A stretch of DNA of 64,000 bases from Tropicimonas isoalkanivorans (GCF_900112335.1 NZ_FOLG01000001.1:744001-808000); one strand, 5' to 3'; shown: positions 17,126 to 26,220, counted from the first letter of the stretch. Notes: generated from the letters alone by a model not told the origin. Numbers and translations are program-made.

Positions 17126-18316
17126 TTAAAGGATCACCCCTCCGGTTCCCTCCATTCTCAGCCCCGGAAAGATCGTGGTCTCCAGTAGGGTCCGGTCGAT
17201 CCCAAGCAGCTCCCGCATGACGGCCGCGGCGTAGCCTCGCACGTCCGCGGTCGGCAGCAGGTCCCGCCGCTGGTAGAGGTCCGCCTCTCCCAGCCCCGGC
17301 CAGCGACCGTGTACGACCCCGCCGCGCACCGCGCCCCCCGCCATCAGCATGGCGCCGCCGGTGCCGTGGTCCGTTCCCCCGGTCCCGTTCGGCCGCACTG
17401 TCCGGCCGAATTCGGTCATCGCCAGAACAGCCGTCTGCCCCCAAACCGGCCCGAGGCCATCCTGCAAGGCGAGGATCGTGTCAGACAGCCGCCCCAGCGC
17501 CCGCGAAAGCCCATGCCCCTGGTCGCGGTGCGTGTCCCACCCGTTGATCGAAAAGGCGGCGATTCGCGTCTCCGCGCGCAGCCGCTCTGCCGCGAACTCC
17601 GCCACCTGCAGGTGCGGCGCGCCCTTCACGGCGCCGCCATCGGCAATCTCGCCGCTCACCTGAAGCGCCTCCTCGATAGCGTCCCGAAAGAGCACGTCGT
17701 CCTGGCACACGATTTCCAGCAATAGCTCCGCCTGCGGCGTCAGCGCGAGGCTCGCCCCCGGCGCCCAGTTCGCCACCGGCGCATCCCCCCGCAGCAGCAG
17801 CGGGTCCTCCTGTCCGATGGCGAAGGCCGTCTCCGCCTCCAGGCCGGGAATGCCCTGCAACATCCGGTTTAACCAGCCGTCGCGCGCCGGGCGCTCTCCC
17901 GGCCCGAACCCCGCGCCCGCCTCCAGCAGGTCCTGCCCGTCGAAATGGCTCCGCTTGTCGCGGTAGGGCGTCGAGACGGCATGGGCAACGGCAAGGTCCC
18001 CCGCCGTCCAGAGCGGCAGCAGCGGCAGGAGCGCCGGATGGAGCGCGAAGAAGCCGTCGAGATCCTGCGCGTCTCCGCTGGCCTCACCAATCCCAACCGT
18101 CCCACCGCGCAGGCTCGCGAACTCCCGGTCGCCATACGGCTGCACCACGTCCAATCCATCCATGCCCCCGCGCAGGATAATGACGACGAGGCGCGCGTCC
18201 CACGGCGCGGCGGCGAACGAGACCGGCGTCAGCAGCGGACTCGCAGCCGCCGAACAGCCAAGCACCGCACTGGTGCGCAGGAATCGGCGGCGGTCGATCG
18301 GGGCAGTGCGTGCCAT
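17126..18316 (-). CDS. DUF1501 domain protein, Tat-exported
   Basis: A 396-aa protein with a twin-arginine signal (RRRFLRTSAVLG, then an alanine-rich stretch to about residue 35), implying export in folded form. The body matches DUF1501, a relative of the alkaline phosphatase/sulfatase fold: VVIILRGGMDGLDVV, SHFDGQDLLE, INGWDTHRDQG and MTEFGRTVRPNGTGGTDHG. The substrate is unknown. Its ribosome site AGGAG overlaps the stop codon of the DUF1800 gene, so the pair is co-translated. Confidence 0.9.
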   Translation of the reverse strand: MARTAPIDRRRFLRTSAVLGCSAAASPLLTPVSFAAAPWDARLVVIILRGGMDGLDVVQPYGDREFASLRGGTVGIGEASGDAQDLDGFFALHPALLPLLPLWTAGDLAVAHAVSTPYRDKRSHFDGQDLLEAGAGFGPGERPARDGWLNRMLQGIPGLEAETAFAIGQEDPLLLRGDAPVANWAPGASLALTPQAELLLEIVCQDDVLFRDAIEEALQVSGEIADGGAVKGAPHLQVAEFAAERLRAETRIAAFSINGWDTHRDQGHGLSRALGRLSDTILALQDGLGPVWGQTAVLAMTEFGRTVRPNGTGGTDHGTGGAMLMAGGAVRGGVVHGRWPGLGEADLYQRRDLLPTADVRGYAAAVMRELLGIDRTLLETTIFPGLRMEGTGGVIL

Positions 18317-18325
18317 GTCGCGCTC

Positions 18326-19660
18326 CTATCTGCGTTGAAAGTCCGGCGAGGCGAGAACGACCGCCACCCCGTCGCTGCGCGTCTCCGCCGCGCGGGCGGC
18401 GAACATCAGCCGCTCGGATGCCCGCCGCCCCAACGCCGTCCGCACCAGGCGCCGCGGATCGGGCAGTTCCGCACCGACAATCTCCGGCAGGCGCACCGTC
18501 CAGGCAACGCGGGCCGCCAACCCCTGCGGGGTGATCCACGCGCCCCCAGCCTCCGGCCAGCCGTCTGGCCCGCCGGGCGCCTGCCACGGCTGGCCCATCT
18601 GCGCCAGGGGCCCGAGGAATCTGGCCCGCACGTCGGCGGGTTCGAGCGCCACCACATCCGCGCCCGGCGTCCCCAGCGCCCGCAGGCAGGAGACGACGAA
18701 ATCGAACGGCGGCTTGACCTTCCCCGGCGTCCCGCTCTGCGCGGCGGGATGGGTCAGAAGCACCTCCGTCATCGCCAGCAGATCGCCGCCGCTGTCCCGG
18801 AACCTCTGCGCCAGCGCCTCCACCAGGCCCGCGTCGGGCGCCTCGGACACGAAGTGCACGGCCAGTTTGCCCGCTATGTGCCGGGCCGTGTCGGGGTGCG
18901 CCGCCAGGTCGTCCAAGGCGGCCATCACCTCCGCCCGGCCGGGCGCATCCCGGCGCACCGGGGCCGTGACCGCCGATCCGCCCCGCGCCACGCGCGGCAG
19001 CCCGGAGAACATCTCTGCCAGCCGCCGCACATCCGACTGCCCGTAGGCGCCCCCCACACCCAGCGTGTGCAGCTCCAGCACCTCCCGCGCGAGGTTCTCG
19101 TTCATCGCTGGCGCCGACGCCCCCGCGGCGCCCGGCGCGTAGTCGGCAAGGCTTCCCGCCTGGTCGAGGTAGAGCTGCATCATCGGATGCAGAACCGCCG
19201 CCTTCAGCATGTCCGCAAACCGGCCCGCCACATGCGGGCGGATCGCCTCCTCCACGAACAGCGACACCCCGCCAAGCGTGTCCGGTCGCGTGCTCTCTAC
19301 CGTAAAATGATCCGCCCAGAACCACACCAGCCGCTCCCGCAGCCCATCCTCGCAGTCCAGACCGCGCGCGAGCGTCCGGGCCATCTGGCGCGCCTCGAGC
19401 GCGCTGAGATCCTCCAGCAGGGTCTCCTTCCGCTCCAGCGCCGCCGGGGTCGCCGCGCCGTCCCGGTGCACCGCCTCAATGTCAGCGATTTCCCAAGCGG
19501 CCCGGAACAGCGTCTCCGCCCCCGGCATCGGATGCCGCACCGCCATCCGGTCCTCCCCCGCCAGCGCGTCGAGCATCGCCGACGGCCCGGCGGGGTCGGC
19601 AATCACCGGGGACCGCCCGGTCCCGAACCGAACCGCACCTGTCATAGGGTCGAACGTCAA
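18326..19660 (-). CDS. DUF1800 domain protein
   Basis: A 444-aa protein of the DUF1800 family, which is regularly paired with DUF1501. Features include the N-terminal IRFG-like AVRFGTGRSP, LVWFWADHFTV, MNENLAREVLELHTLGV and KPPFDFVVSCLRALG. Family members normally start just before the FDP motif; here a TTG at 19660 has GGAG six bases upstream, while the ATG at 19693 lacks a ribosome site and the ATG at 19645 would cut the motif. The function of this pair is not known. Confidence 0.82.
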   Translation of the reverse strand: MTFDPMTGAVRFGTGRSPVIADPAGPSAMLDALAGEDRMAVRHPMPGAETLFRAAWEIADIEAVHRDGAATPAALERKETLLEDLSALEARQMARTLARGLDCEDGLRERLVWFWADHFTVESTRPDTLGGVSLFVEEAIRPHVAGRFADMLKAAVLHPMMQLYLDQAGSLADYAPGAAGASAPAMNENLAREVLELHTLGVGGAYGQSDVRRLAEMFSGLPRVARGGSAVTAPVRRDAPGRAEVMAALDDLAAHPDTARHIAGKLAVHFVSEAPDAGLVEALAQRFRDSGGDLLAMTEVLLTHPAAQSGTPGKVKPPFDFVVSCLRALGTPGADVVALEPADVRARFLGPLAQMGQPWQAPGGPDGWPEAGGAWITPQGLAARVAWTVRLPEIVGAELPDPRRLVRTALGRRASERLMFAARAAETRSDGVAVVLASPDFQRR

Positions 19661-19780
19661 CGAAGTCTCCGCACCTGCTCGCGGGCGAACCATAGCACCG
19701 CGCGCCGCAGGCTCCACAGGGCATCCCCACGTAGGAAGAGCCGCCCAGGCATCGCTGCCACATTCCCGCGCAGTCCGCAC

Positions 19781-19814
19781 AAAAAAGGCGCCCGAGGGAG
19801 TCTCCCCGAGCGCC
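19781..19814 (-). terminator. Intrinsic terminator after aspS
   Basis: A GC-rich stem (GGCGC at 19787-19791 with GCGCC at 19810-19814 plus inner CCGAGGGAG/CTCCCCGA pairing) is followed on the minus strand by TTTTTT. It lies 26 bp past the aspS stop. Confidence 0.85.
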
Positions 19815-19839
19815 TGCTGCACTGACCCGCATGGCGGGC

Positions 19840-21615
19840 TTACTCCTGCGGGATCACCCGCAGCGACAGCTCCCGAAGCTGCTCGTTGGTCGGCTCCGAC
19901 GGTGCGCCCATCATCAGGTCTTCGGCCCGCTGGTTCATCGGGAACAGGATCACCTCGCGGATGTTGGCCTCGTCCGCCAGCAGCATCACGATCCGGTCGA
20001 TCCCCGCCGCGCAACCGCCGTGGGGGGGCGCGCCGTACTTGAAGGCGTTGACCATGCCGCCGAAGCGCTTGATCACCTCTTCCTTCGGGTAACCCGCGAT
20101 CTCGAAAGCCTTGAACATGATCTCCGGCTTGTGGTTCCGGATCGCCCCCGACAGAATCTCGTAGCCGTTGCAAGAACAGTCGTACTGGTAGCCGAGCACG
20201 TCCAGCGGGTCGCCCTCCAGCGCCTCCAGCCCGCCTTGCGGCATCGAGAACGGGTTGTGCTCGAAGTCGATCGCGCCGGTCTCCTCGTCCTTCTCGTAGA
20301 TCGGGAAATCCACGACCCAGCAGAAGGCGAAGCGGTCCTTTTCCGTCAGACCCAGCTCATCGCCGATCACGGTGCGGGCGCGCCCGGCGACCGCCTCGAA
20401 GACCGACGGCTTGCCGCCGAGGAAGAACGCCGCGTCGCCCTTGCCGAGCCCCAGTTGCAGACGGATCGCTTCCGTCCGCTCCGGGCCGATGTTCTTGGCG
20501 AGCGGGCCTGCGGCTTCCATTCCGCTCTCGCCGTCACGCCAGAAGATATACCCCATCCCCGGCAGCCCCTGCTCCTGCGCGAACTTGTTCATCCGGTCGC
20601 AGAACTTGCGCGAGCCGCCCGTGGGCGCCGGAATGGCGCGGATCTGCGTGCCGTCCTGCTCCAACAGCTTGGCGAAGATGGCAAAACCCGAGCCACGGAA
20701 ATGCTCGGAGACGTCCTGCATCTTGATCGGGTTGCGCAGGTCCGGCTTGTCCGTCCCGTACCAGAGCGCCGCATCGCGATAGGAGATCTGCGGCCAGTGC
20801 TTGTCGACCTTGGCGCCGTCGCCGAATTCCTCGAACACGCCCTCCAGCACCGGCTGGATGGTGTCGAAGATGTCCTGCTGCTCGACGAAGCTCATCTCCA
20901 TATCGAGCTGGTAGAAGTCCGTCGGCGAGCGGTCCGCCCGCGGGTCCTCATCGCGGAAACACGGCGCGATCTGGAAATACTTGTCGAAGCCCGCCACCAT
21001 CATGAGCTGCTTGAACTGCTGCGGCGCCTGCGGCAGCGCATAGAACTTGCCCGGGTGCAGGCGCGACGGCACGAGGAAGTCGCGCGCGCCTTCGGGGCTT
21101 GAGGCGGTGATGATCGGTGTCTGGTACTCGCGGAAGCCCTGATCCCACATGCGGCGGCGCATGGACGCCACGACATCGGAGCGCAGCTTCATGTTCTCCT
21201 GCATCGCCTCGCGGCGCAGGTCGAGGAAGCGGTAGCGCAGACGCGTCTCCTCCGGATACTCCTGATCGCCGAAAACGATCAGCGGCAGTTCCTCCGCGGC
21301 GCCCAGGACCTCCATGTCACGGATAAAGACCTCAACCTCCCCGGTCGGAATCTTGGGGTTGATCAGGCTTTCGTCGCGCGCCTTTACCTCGCCGTCGATG
21401 CGGATGCACCATTCGGAGCGCACCTTCTCGACCTCGGAAAAGACCGGGCTGTCCGGGTCGGCCAGCACCTGCGTCACGCCGTAATGGTCGCGCAGGTCGA
21501 TGAACAGGATGCCGCCGTGATCGCGCACCCGGTGCACCCATCCGGAAAGACGGACGGTATCGCCCACGTTGGCGCGGGTCAGGTCGGCGCAGGTCATGCT
21601 GCGGTAGGCGTGCAT
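19840..21615 (-). CDS. aspS: Aspartyl-tRNA synthetase
   Basis: Class II synthetase charging tRNA-Asp, 591 aa, bacterial type with GAD insertion. The N-terminal anticodon-binding OB fold includes [15 protein letters not shown]; catalytic motifs are [31 protein letters not shown] and [14 protein letters not shown]. The frame continues open for nearly 400 more codons upstream, but that extension has no protein-like character; the ATG at 21615 with AAAGGG upstream matches the family start. Many alphaproteobacterial AspRS are non-discriminating (also serving tRNA-Asn); the sequence alone does not settle this. Confidence 0.97.
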   Translation of the reverse strand: MHAYRSMTCADLTRANVGDTVRLSGWVHRVRDHGGILFIDLRDHYGVTQVLADPDSPVFSEVEKVRSEWCIRIDGEVKARDESLINPKIPTGEVEVFIRDMEVLGAAEELPLIVFGDQEYPEETRLRYRFLDLRREAMQENMKLRSDVVASMRRRMWDQGFREYQTPIITASSPEGARDFLVPSRLHPGKFYALPQAPQQFKQLMMVAGFDKYFQIAPCFRDEDPRADRSPTDFYQLDMEMSFVEQQDIFDTIQPVLEGVFEEFGDGAKVDKHWPQISYRDAALWYGTDKPDLRNPIKMQDVSEHFRGSGFAIFAKLLEQDGTQIRAIPAPTGGSRKFCDRMNKFAQEQGLPGMGYIFWRDGESGMEAAGPLAKNIGPERTEAIRLQLGLGKGDAAFFLGGKPSVFEAVAGRARTVIGDELGLTEKDRFAFCWVVDFPIYEKDEETGAIDFEHNPFSMPQGGLEALEGDPLDVLGYQYDCSCNGYEILSGAIRNHKPEIMFKAFEIAGYPKEEVIKRFGGMVNAFKYGAPPHGGCAAGIDRIVMLLADEANIREVILFPMNQRAEDLMMGAPSEPTNEQLRELSLRVIPQE

Positions 21616-22447
21616 ATCGGGGCCCTTTCGGCGGTCTGTCTTGGTCCGCGCCGATACACCCCTTGGCACGGGAGATGTCAAGCGGCCCGCGCCCGCCGGG
21701 CCTCCGGCGCGTCCGGCGGGAGACGGGAAAAGGCCGGGACGCAGACAATCCGCGCACGCGCCTCGGTCCCCCGAACTGGCATGGCACGCCACAGTCGTAT
21801 CCTTTTCACAGCCAAATTGCCTGCCTGCGCGCAGGCCCGTACCGACGTCGAAAACACGGAGGCCGACCGCAAGCCCTTCGCCCTGCGCCGCCCCGTGCCG
21901 GCAGCCCGCCCGCGGCCGTCCGGTCGGAGAATGACCTAGTGCACTCCACCCGTGAGCCGGACAGGCGCGCCCGTCGCTGTCGAGTGTTTTCCAGAAAATG
22001 CGGCGTCGAATTCCAAGCCAGATTGGCCGCCCATTCCCAAGCAAGACCGGGAAAACTGCCCGACCCACAGCGGCCAACCGAACCCTCTCCGACCCGCGCC
22101 TTGCCGCGTCGGCAAATCCTTCGTAGTCGCTCGAAGGGTGAAGGTCCGCCCAAACCGGCCGACCGCGGGGGCTCCCAAAATGCGCGCCCATCCCCGTCGA
22201 ACGCTGCGCGACCGGCAAGACCGGAATTCCCAACGCCTCCGGCCCCGCCTGAGAGCGGAAAATGAACGAAGACGCCCCCTCCCCGCCGTCGTCGCACCGA
22301 GCCACCCCGGCTTGCCACCGGAACGAAGCAGCGCCCCACCCGTCGACGCGGCCCAATTCCTTAATGCTTCGTGAATACGTACCCGCAAGCCCTTGAAATC
22401 TATAGAACCACGCACTGTCCCACCGTCGGACACCGCCCAGCCGAGGT
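21616..22447. other. Gene-free divergent region upstream of aspS
   Basis: Together with the two repeats that follow, this is a 1.1-kb gap between divergent genes. Open frames exist on both strands, but they are rich in Arg, Pro and Gly and overlap one another, as expected of GC-rich noncoding DNA. A hairpin (CCCGCCGG/CCGGCGGG type) is near 21690-21715. An AT-richer patch near 22355-22410 could hold a promoter. No RNA gene is recognised. Confidence 0.5.
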
Positions 22448-22519
22448 CTCCCGCCCACCGCCGGCGTGCGCGTGCCGCGCACCTCGTCGGCAGTTGGGCC
22501 AAGCCCGCCTTCGGCGGGC
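22448..22519 (+). repeat. Structured intergenic repeat, copy A
   Basis: Order of parts: CTCCCGCCCAC, a 6-bp hairpin (GTGCGC/GCGCAC, 22466-22482), CGTCGGCAGTTGGGCC, then a 6-bp hairpin CCCGCC-TTC-GGCGGG (22504-22518). Copies B (22606-22669, opposite strand) and C (49171-49244) share the two fixed single-stranded blocks and the paired pattern while differing in stem sequence. Confidence 0.75.
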
Positions 22520-22605
22520 AGTCGAGCCGGAGCCGGAGAGCGGGGGAACGGCCGCGAGGGTCGCCCTGCTTCATAGTTCAAGGAGCCATCCAAGATCCCC
22601 GCCGA

Positions 22606-22669
22606 CGCGCCGAAGGCGCGCCCGGCCCAACGGGATGAGGCGCCGACAGGCGCCGAAGACGGGCGGGAG
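22606..22669 (-). repeat. Structured intergenic repeat, copy B
   Basis: Read on the minus strand it has CTCCCGCCCG, a hairpin GGCGCC-TGTC-GGCGCC, CATCCCGTTGGGCC, then the hairpin CGCGCC-TTC-GGCGCG. The last stem differs from copy A by a swapped C-G to G-C pair, which keeps the fold. It is inverted relative to copy A, 86 bp away, and ends 57 bp before the orphan gene at 22727. Confidence 0.72.
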
Positions 22670-22726
22670 CCCCCTTCCCGCTGAACCTGTGCTAGGGTGG
22701 CGGCACAGCGAACAGGAGGACCCGTC

Positions 22727-22972
22727 ATGATCTTGACCGTCGTGCACCAGGAAACGTTCGACTTCAGAAACCCCGGCAGGCACATCATCCTGGAGAGGGA
22801 AACCGATCACATCCCCTGCCCCGGAGATCTCATCAAGAACGGCGGCACCCTGGCGGGATACGACCTCTATCGAGTCGAACAGCGGATCTTCCGGTCGTCG
22901 CCCAAGCCCAACGGAGACAGCAAGGATTTCGATCAGGTGCTGCTGATCGTCTCCGACATGACGGAGGAGTGA
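22727..22972 (+). CDS. Orphan 81-aa hypothetical protein
   Basis: No family recognised. The ATG at 22727 has AGGAGG six bases upstream, good evidence that it is translated. The protein is soluble, without signal or membrane segment, with one Cys and a pattern of short beta-like stretches ([34 protein letters not shown]) that might form a small barrel. It is alone on its strand, downstream of the structured repeats and convergent with the SseB gene. Confidence 0.75.
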   Translation: MILTVVHQETFDFRNPGRHIILERETDHIPCPGDLIKNGGTLAGYDLYRVEQRIFRSSPKPNGDSKDFDQVLLIVSDMTEE

Positions 22973-23021
22973 GAGGACGCGCCGAGCGGCCGGCCGCTCC
23001 GCCCCACGGCGGAGCACAAGT

Positions 23022-23816
23022 TCAGCGCAGGATCGGCGGAGCGTCCGGGTCCATGCCGGGCGGATCGATCTCTGTCACCTCGACCGCCTCCGGCTCCGGC
23101 AGGTCAAAGCGCAGCCCGACCTTCGCCAGCCGCGCCGACATGGGATCGCTGGCAGCGAGGAACGCCACGTCCATCTCGCCCGCCTCCAGCCCGGAAAAGG
23201 TCAGCGCCTCTCCAGCCGCCGTGGCCAGCGCGCCCTCCGCCCCCGGCACCGCATCCACGAAGGCCAGCAAATGCCCGCTGCGCCCGCTCTCGTAGACGAC
23301 GGTGGCAAGGAAAGCGATCTGCGCCAGGCCCCCGGCGGTGGCAAGCTTCACGTCGAGCCCGCGCAAGACCTGCTCGGGCACGGCGCCGGGCGCCGACACC
23401 TCCCGCGGGCGCTCCTCCGCCTGCTCCGGCCGGTGCTCCAGCGTGGCCGCAAGCCAGTCCACCGCCTCCGCGGGCAGAACCGTTTCGGAGTGCGGCACCC
23501 CGAGGTTGACCCCCAGGCCCATCCCCTTCCCGGCCAGCAGCTTCACCACCTGCCGCCCGGAGAGGCCGGCATAATACGCCGCCTCACCTACGAAATCGGC
23601 CAGCCGCACCTCGCGGTCAAACACCAGAACCACCGGCCCGTCGCCCAGCGGAAAGATCCGCGGCTCGATACTGTCGCCCTCCGCCTCCCGCTCCAGCAGC
23701 AGGAACAGCTCCGAATCCGCCAGCCGCTCGTAGAAGCGCATCTGCGCGGTGACATCCTCCGGCGCCTCGGCCACCGCCTGTTGCGCCAGGTCCAGCGCCG
23801 TCGTCTCATCGCTCAT
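23022..23816 (-). CDS. SseB family protein
   Basis: A 264-aa protein with an N-terminal SseB domain (MRFYERLADSELFLLLEREAEGD, then PVVLVFDREVRLADF), a family named after an enterobacterial enhancer of serine sensitivity and of unclear function. The C-terminal half carries a second, less conserved domain. It overlaps the glycosylase gene by 4 bp (ATGA). Confidence 0.82.
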   Translation of the reverse strand: MSDETTALDLAQQAVAEAPEDVTAQMRFYERLADSELFLLLEREAEGDSIEPRIFPLGDGPVVLVFDREVRLADFVGEAAYYAGLSGRQVVKLLAGKGMGLGVNLGVPHSETVLPAEAVDWLAATLEHRPEQAEERPREVSAPGAVPEQVLRGLDVKLATAGGLAQIAFLATVVYESGRSGHLLAFVDAVPGAEGALATAAGEALTFSGLEAGEMDVAFLAASDPMSARLAKVGLRFDLPEPEAVEVTEIDPPGMDPDAPPILR

Positions 23817-24400
23817 TTCAGGGCCTCCTGAACACGCTTTCGTAGCACCGGCAGCAACTCGGCCTCAAACCACGGGTTTCGCTTCAGCCACGCCGTATTG
23901 CGCCAGGACGGGTGGGGCAAGGGAAAGACGGCGGGCGCATGGTCGCGCCAGGCAGCGACGGTGCGGGTCACTCCCCCGGCCGCGGCCTTCCCAAGGTGGT
24001 ACTTCTGCGCATGCCCCCCGATCAGGACCGTCAGGTCGAACCGGCCAGCATAGGAGAGCGCCTCCGCCCGCCAGGCGCGCGCGCATTCCGGCGGAGGCGG
24101 CAGATCGGAGCCCTTTCGATAGCCCGGAAAACAAAACGCCATGGGAATGATCGCCACCCGGCCCCGGTCGTAAAAGGTCGCGCCGTCCATTCCGAGCCAC
24201 TCCCGGAGCCGCGTGCCCGATGCGTCATGAAAGGGAACTCCCGCGGCATGCGCCCGTGCCCCGGGAGCCTGGCTGGCAATCAAAATCCGAGCGCCGGAGC
24301 CGAACCAGACCACAGGCCGGGGCTCATGGGCGGTATCAGTCGCGGCGAAACGGTCGGCGCAGAGACGGCAGGCGGAAATGCGGTCGGGAAGACTGATCAT
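23813..24400 (-). CDS. Uracil-DNA glycosylase family protein
   Basis: A 195-aa protein of the UDG superfamily. Motif-like blocks are ILIASQAPGARAHAAGVPFHDASG (substrate pocket; GxPxxD-like) and a C-terminal PHPSWRNTAWLKRNPWFE, comparable with the HPSP block of these enzymes. Only CRLC is present at the N-terminus, so the four-cysteine FeS cluster of family 4 is probably missing. It may act in base-excision repair, but the exact family and substrate are uncertain. Confidence 0.82.
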   Translation of the reverse strand: MISLPDRISACRLCADRFAATDTAHEPRPVVWFGSGARILIASQAPGARAHAAGVPFHDASGTRLREWLGMDGATFYDRGRVAIIPMAFCFPGYRKGSDLPPPPECARAWRAEALSYAGRFDLTVLIGGHAQKYHLGKAAAGGVTRTVAAWRDHAPAVFPLPHPSWRNTAWLKRNPWFEAELLPVLRKRVQEALK

Positions 24401-24497
24401 GGACGCGACGTTCTAAACCCTTTCAATCGGCGCGCAAAGCAGACGTTTCCGCCCGCCGTACTGTCACACCGTCCGGCAGGCGCGCCTCGCCCCTGCG

Positions 24498-24521
24498 TCT
24501 TGTTGGACCAAATACCCAATT
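24498..24521. repeat. Half copy of the long inverted-repeat element
   Basis: TCTTGTTGGACCAAATACCC plus AATT corresponds to the right arm of the elements at 1742-1800 and 17029-17092, with GGACC in place of GGCGC. No left arm is visible within 100 bp. It sits between the divergent glycosylase and ArsR genes. Confidence 0.7.
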
Positions 24522-24588
24522 CCGCCATTTTCCACCGGCGCACGGCCGAACGAAAGCTATTCCGATTCCACCGCGACTCAATCATTGC

Positions 24589-24606
24589 CATATTTCTAGA
24601 AATGTG
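24589..24606. promoter_or_regulatory. Probable operator of the ArsR-type regulator
   Basis: An 18-bp near-perfect palindrome, CATATTTCTAGAAATGTG, with the perfect core ATTTCTAGAAAT, lies 13 bp before the ArsR start codon. AT-rich palindromes close to their own gene are usual targets of ArsR-family repressors. Confidence 0.6.
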
Positions 24607-24619
24607 AAAATGTCGCGCC

Positions 24620-24964
24620 ATGATGGCTCCGCTGCCTCCCCCGGTTCCGCTTGAAGCCGCCGCCGCGACCTTTGCCGCGCTCGGCTCTGAACAACGCCTC
24701 ATGGTGCTGCGAACATTGGTGCGGGCGGGTGAAGAGGGACTAAGTATCGGCGAACTTGGCACCCGTTCGGGCGTCAGTGGCTCCACGCTCACCCACCATG
24801 TCAAGACACTCGCGCAAGTGGGCCTCGTTCGGCAGACCCGCAAGGGCCGGAGCATCATCTGCGCCGCCGTCGCATTCGACGAGATCCGCGCGCTCACCGA
24901 CATCCTGCTGTCGGAGTGCTGTGCCGACTGCGCCCCCTCGATCCTGCCGGGTTCCGATGACTGA
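24620..24964 (+). CDS. ArsR-family metalloregulator
   Basis: A 114-aa winged-helix repressor. The recognition helix region reads VSGSTLTHHVKTLAQVGLVR. A vicinal cysteine pair in SECCADC near residue 100 is a plausible metal or metalloid sensor, though not the classical ELCVCDL position of ArsR. There is no clear ribosome site, and two ATG codons in a row make the start uncertain by one residue. It overlaps the permease gene by 8 bp and very likely controls it. Confidence 0.87.
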   Translation: MMAPLPPPVPLEAAAATFAALGSEQRLMVLRTLVRAGEEGLSIGELGTRSGVSGSTLTHHVKTLAQVGLVRQTRKGRSIICAAVAFDEIRALTDILLSECCADCAPSILPGSDD

Positions 24965-26009
24965 CACGACGCATAGCTCCCCCACCCGCCCCGCTCTCTG
25001 GCGCAAGGCCGACAAGGTCTGGCTGCTGATCGCGTTTCTGCCGTTTGCCGTGGGCGTGATCGATCCGCCGAAGGCAGTCCCCACAGTCACCTTCGCGCTC
25101 GGCCCGCTGGCCCATACCGCACCTTTCATCGTCTTTGCGGTGCTCGCGGTGGCCTGGCTGAAAGCGACCGGCGCGGAGACGTTGCTGGCGCGCGCCTTCG
25201 AGGGGCGCGAGGTCCGCATGATCCTGTTGGCCGCGCTCGCCGGGGGGCTGTCGCCCTTCTGCTCCTGCGAAGTCATCCCCTTCATCGCCGCCATGCTCGC
25301 CATCGGCGCGCCGCTGTCGGCGGTCATGGCCTTCTGGCTCGCCTCGCCGCTGATGGACCCGGCGATGTTCCTCATCACTTCCGGCACGCTCGGGTGGCAA
25401 TTCGCGACCGCCAAGATGGTCGCGGCGGTGGCTATCGGCCTGTTCGGCGGCTTCGGGGTGAAGGTTTTCGCTGACTCCCCGGTTTTTGCCGACCCCCTGC
25501 GCGCATCGCCTGTCGCCCGCGGCAAGAGCAGGTGCGGCTGCGGGTCGTGCACCCCCGACCCGCTGTCCGGCAAACCGGTCTGGCGGTTTTGGAGCGAACC
25601 GGAGCGCCGCCGGGAGTTCGGGGCGACGGCACGGGACAACGCTCTTTTCCTGCTCAAGTGGCTGCTTCTGGCCTACATGATTGAAGCCCTGATGCTGACC
25701 TACATTCCGCCGGAAGCGGTCGCGGGCGTGCTCGGCGGCACCGGACTGATGCCCATTCTGCTCGGCGCGGTCGTGGGGGCGCCCGCCTATCTGAACGGCT
25801 ACGCGGCCGTGCCGCTGATCGACGCGCTGCTGCAGCAGGGGATGTCCAACGGCGCAGCGATGTCCTTCGCCATTGCTGGCGGGGTGAGTTGCATTCCGGC
25901 AGCGGTCGCGGTCTGGGCACTGGTCAAACCGCGTGTCTTTGCCGGCTACATCGGCTTCGCGACGTTCGGCGCGGTGCTGGCCGGAATCGCGTGGTCCATG
26001 ATCGCCTGA
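24957..26009 (+). CDS. Permease of the ArsP_1 (YraQ/DUF318) family
   Basis: A 350-aa inner-membrane protein with about eight hydrophobic segments in two repeats. The family signature GGLSPFCSCEVIPFIAAML is in the first half and GAPAYLNGYAAVPLIDALL in the second. A cytoplasmic loop near residue 185 has a cysteine cluster CGCGSC that could bind a metal. Relatives include the organoarsenical exporter ArsP, but many members have no known substrate. Coupling with an ArsR-type sensor favours metal(loid) export. Confidence 0.87.
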   Translation: MTDTTHSSPTRPALWRKADKVWLLIAFLPFAVGVIDPPKAVPTVTFALGPLAHTAPFIVFAVLAVAWLKATGAETLLARAFEGREVRMILLAALAGGLSPFCSCEVIPFIAAMLAIGAPLSAVMAFWLASPLMDPAMFLITSGTLGWQFATAKMVAAVAIGLFGGFGVKVFADSPVFADPLRASPVARGKSRCGCGSCTPDPLSGKPVWRFWSEPERRREFGATARDNALFLLKWLLLAYMIEALMLTYIPPEAVAGVLGGTGLMPILLGAVVGAPAYLNGYAAVPLIDALLQQGMSNGAAMSFAIAGGVSCIPAAVAVWALVKPRVFAGYIGFATFGAVLAGIAWSMIA

Positions 26010-26220
26010 GGGCCGGGCGCGCCCGAGCGCGCCGCGCGGGATTTCGCCCCGCGCTCTCCCCCGCCTCCGCGGCGGTCGGCAAGCCGATTTCGGACGGATA
26101 CCCTCGCGGAAACTTGCCGAAAACCGCGCGCCATCCCTTTGCGGAGATACGCAGTCTTACCTAGTGTGGCGCACGAGGCCGGCGCCTGGTTCCGCCGAGC
26201 CACCACCGGAAAGGCAGTCC

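Noticed and set aside
21680-21730. Fourth copy of the structured repeat
   Set aside because: Its reverse complement starts with CTCCCGCC and has a GC hairpin, but the GTTGGGCC linker and the TTC-loop hairpin are missing.
21616-22788. Long N-terminal extension of AspRS
   Set aside because: The minus-strand frame is open for about 390 extra codons, but composition is Gly/Arg/Pro-rich without motifs, and the family start with a ribosome site is at 21615.
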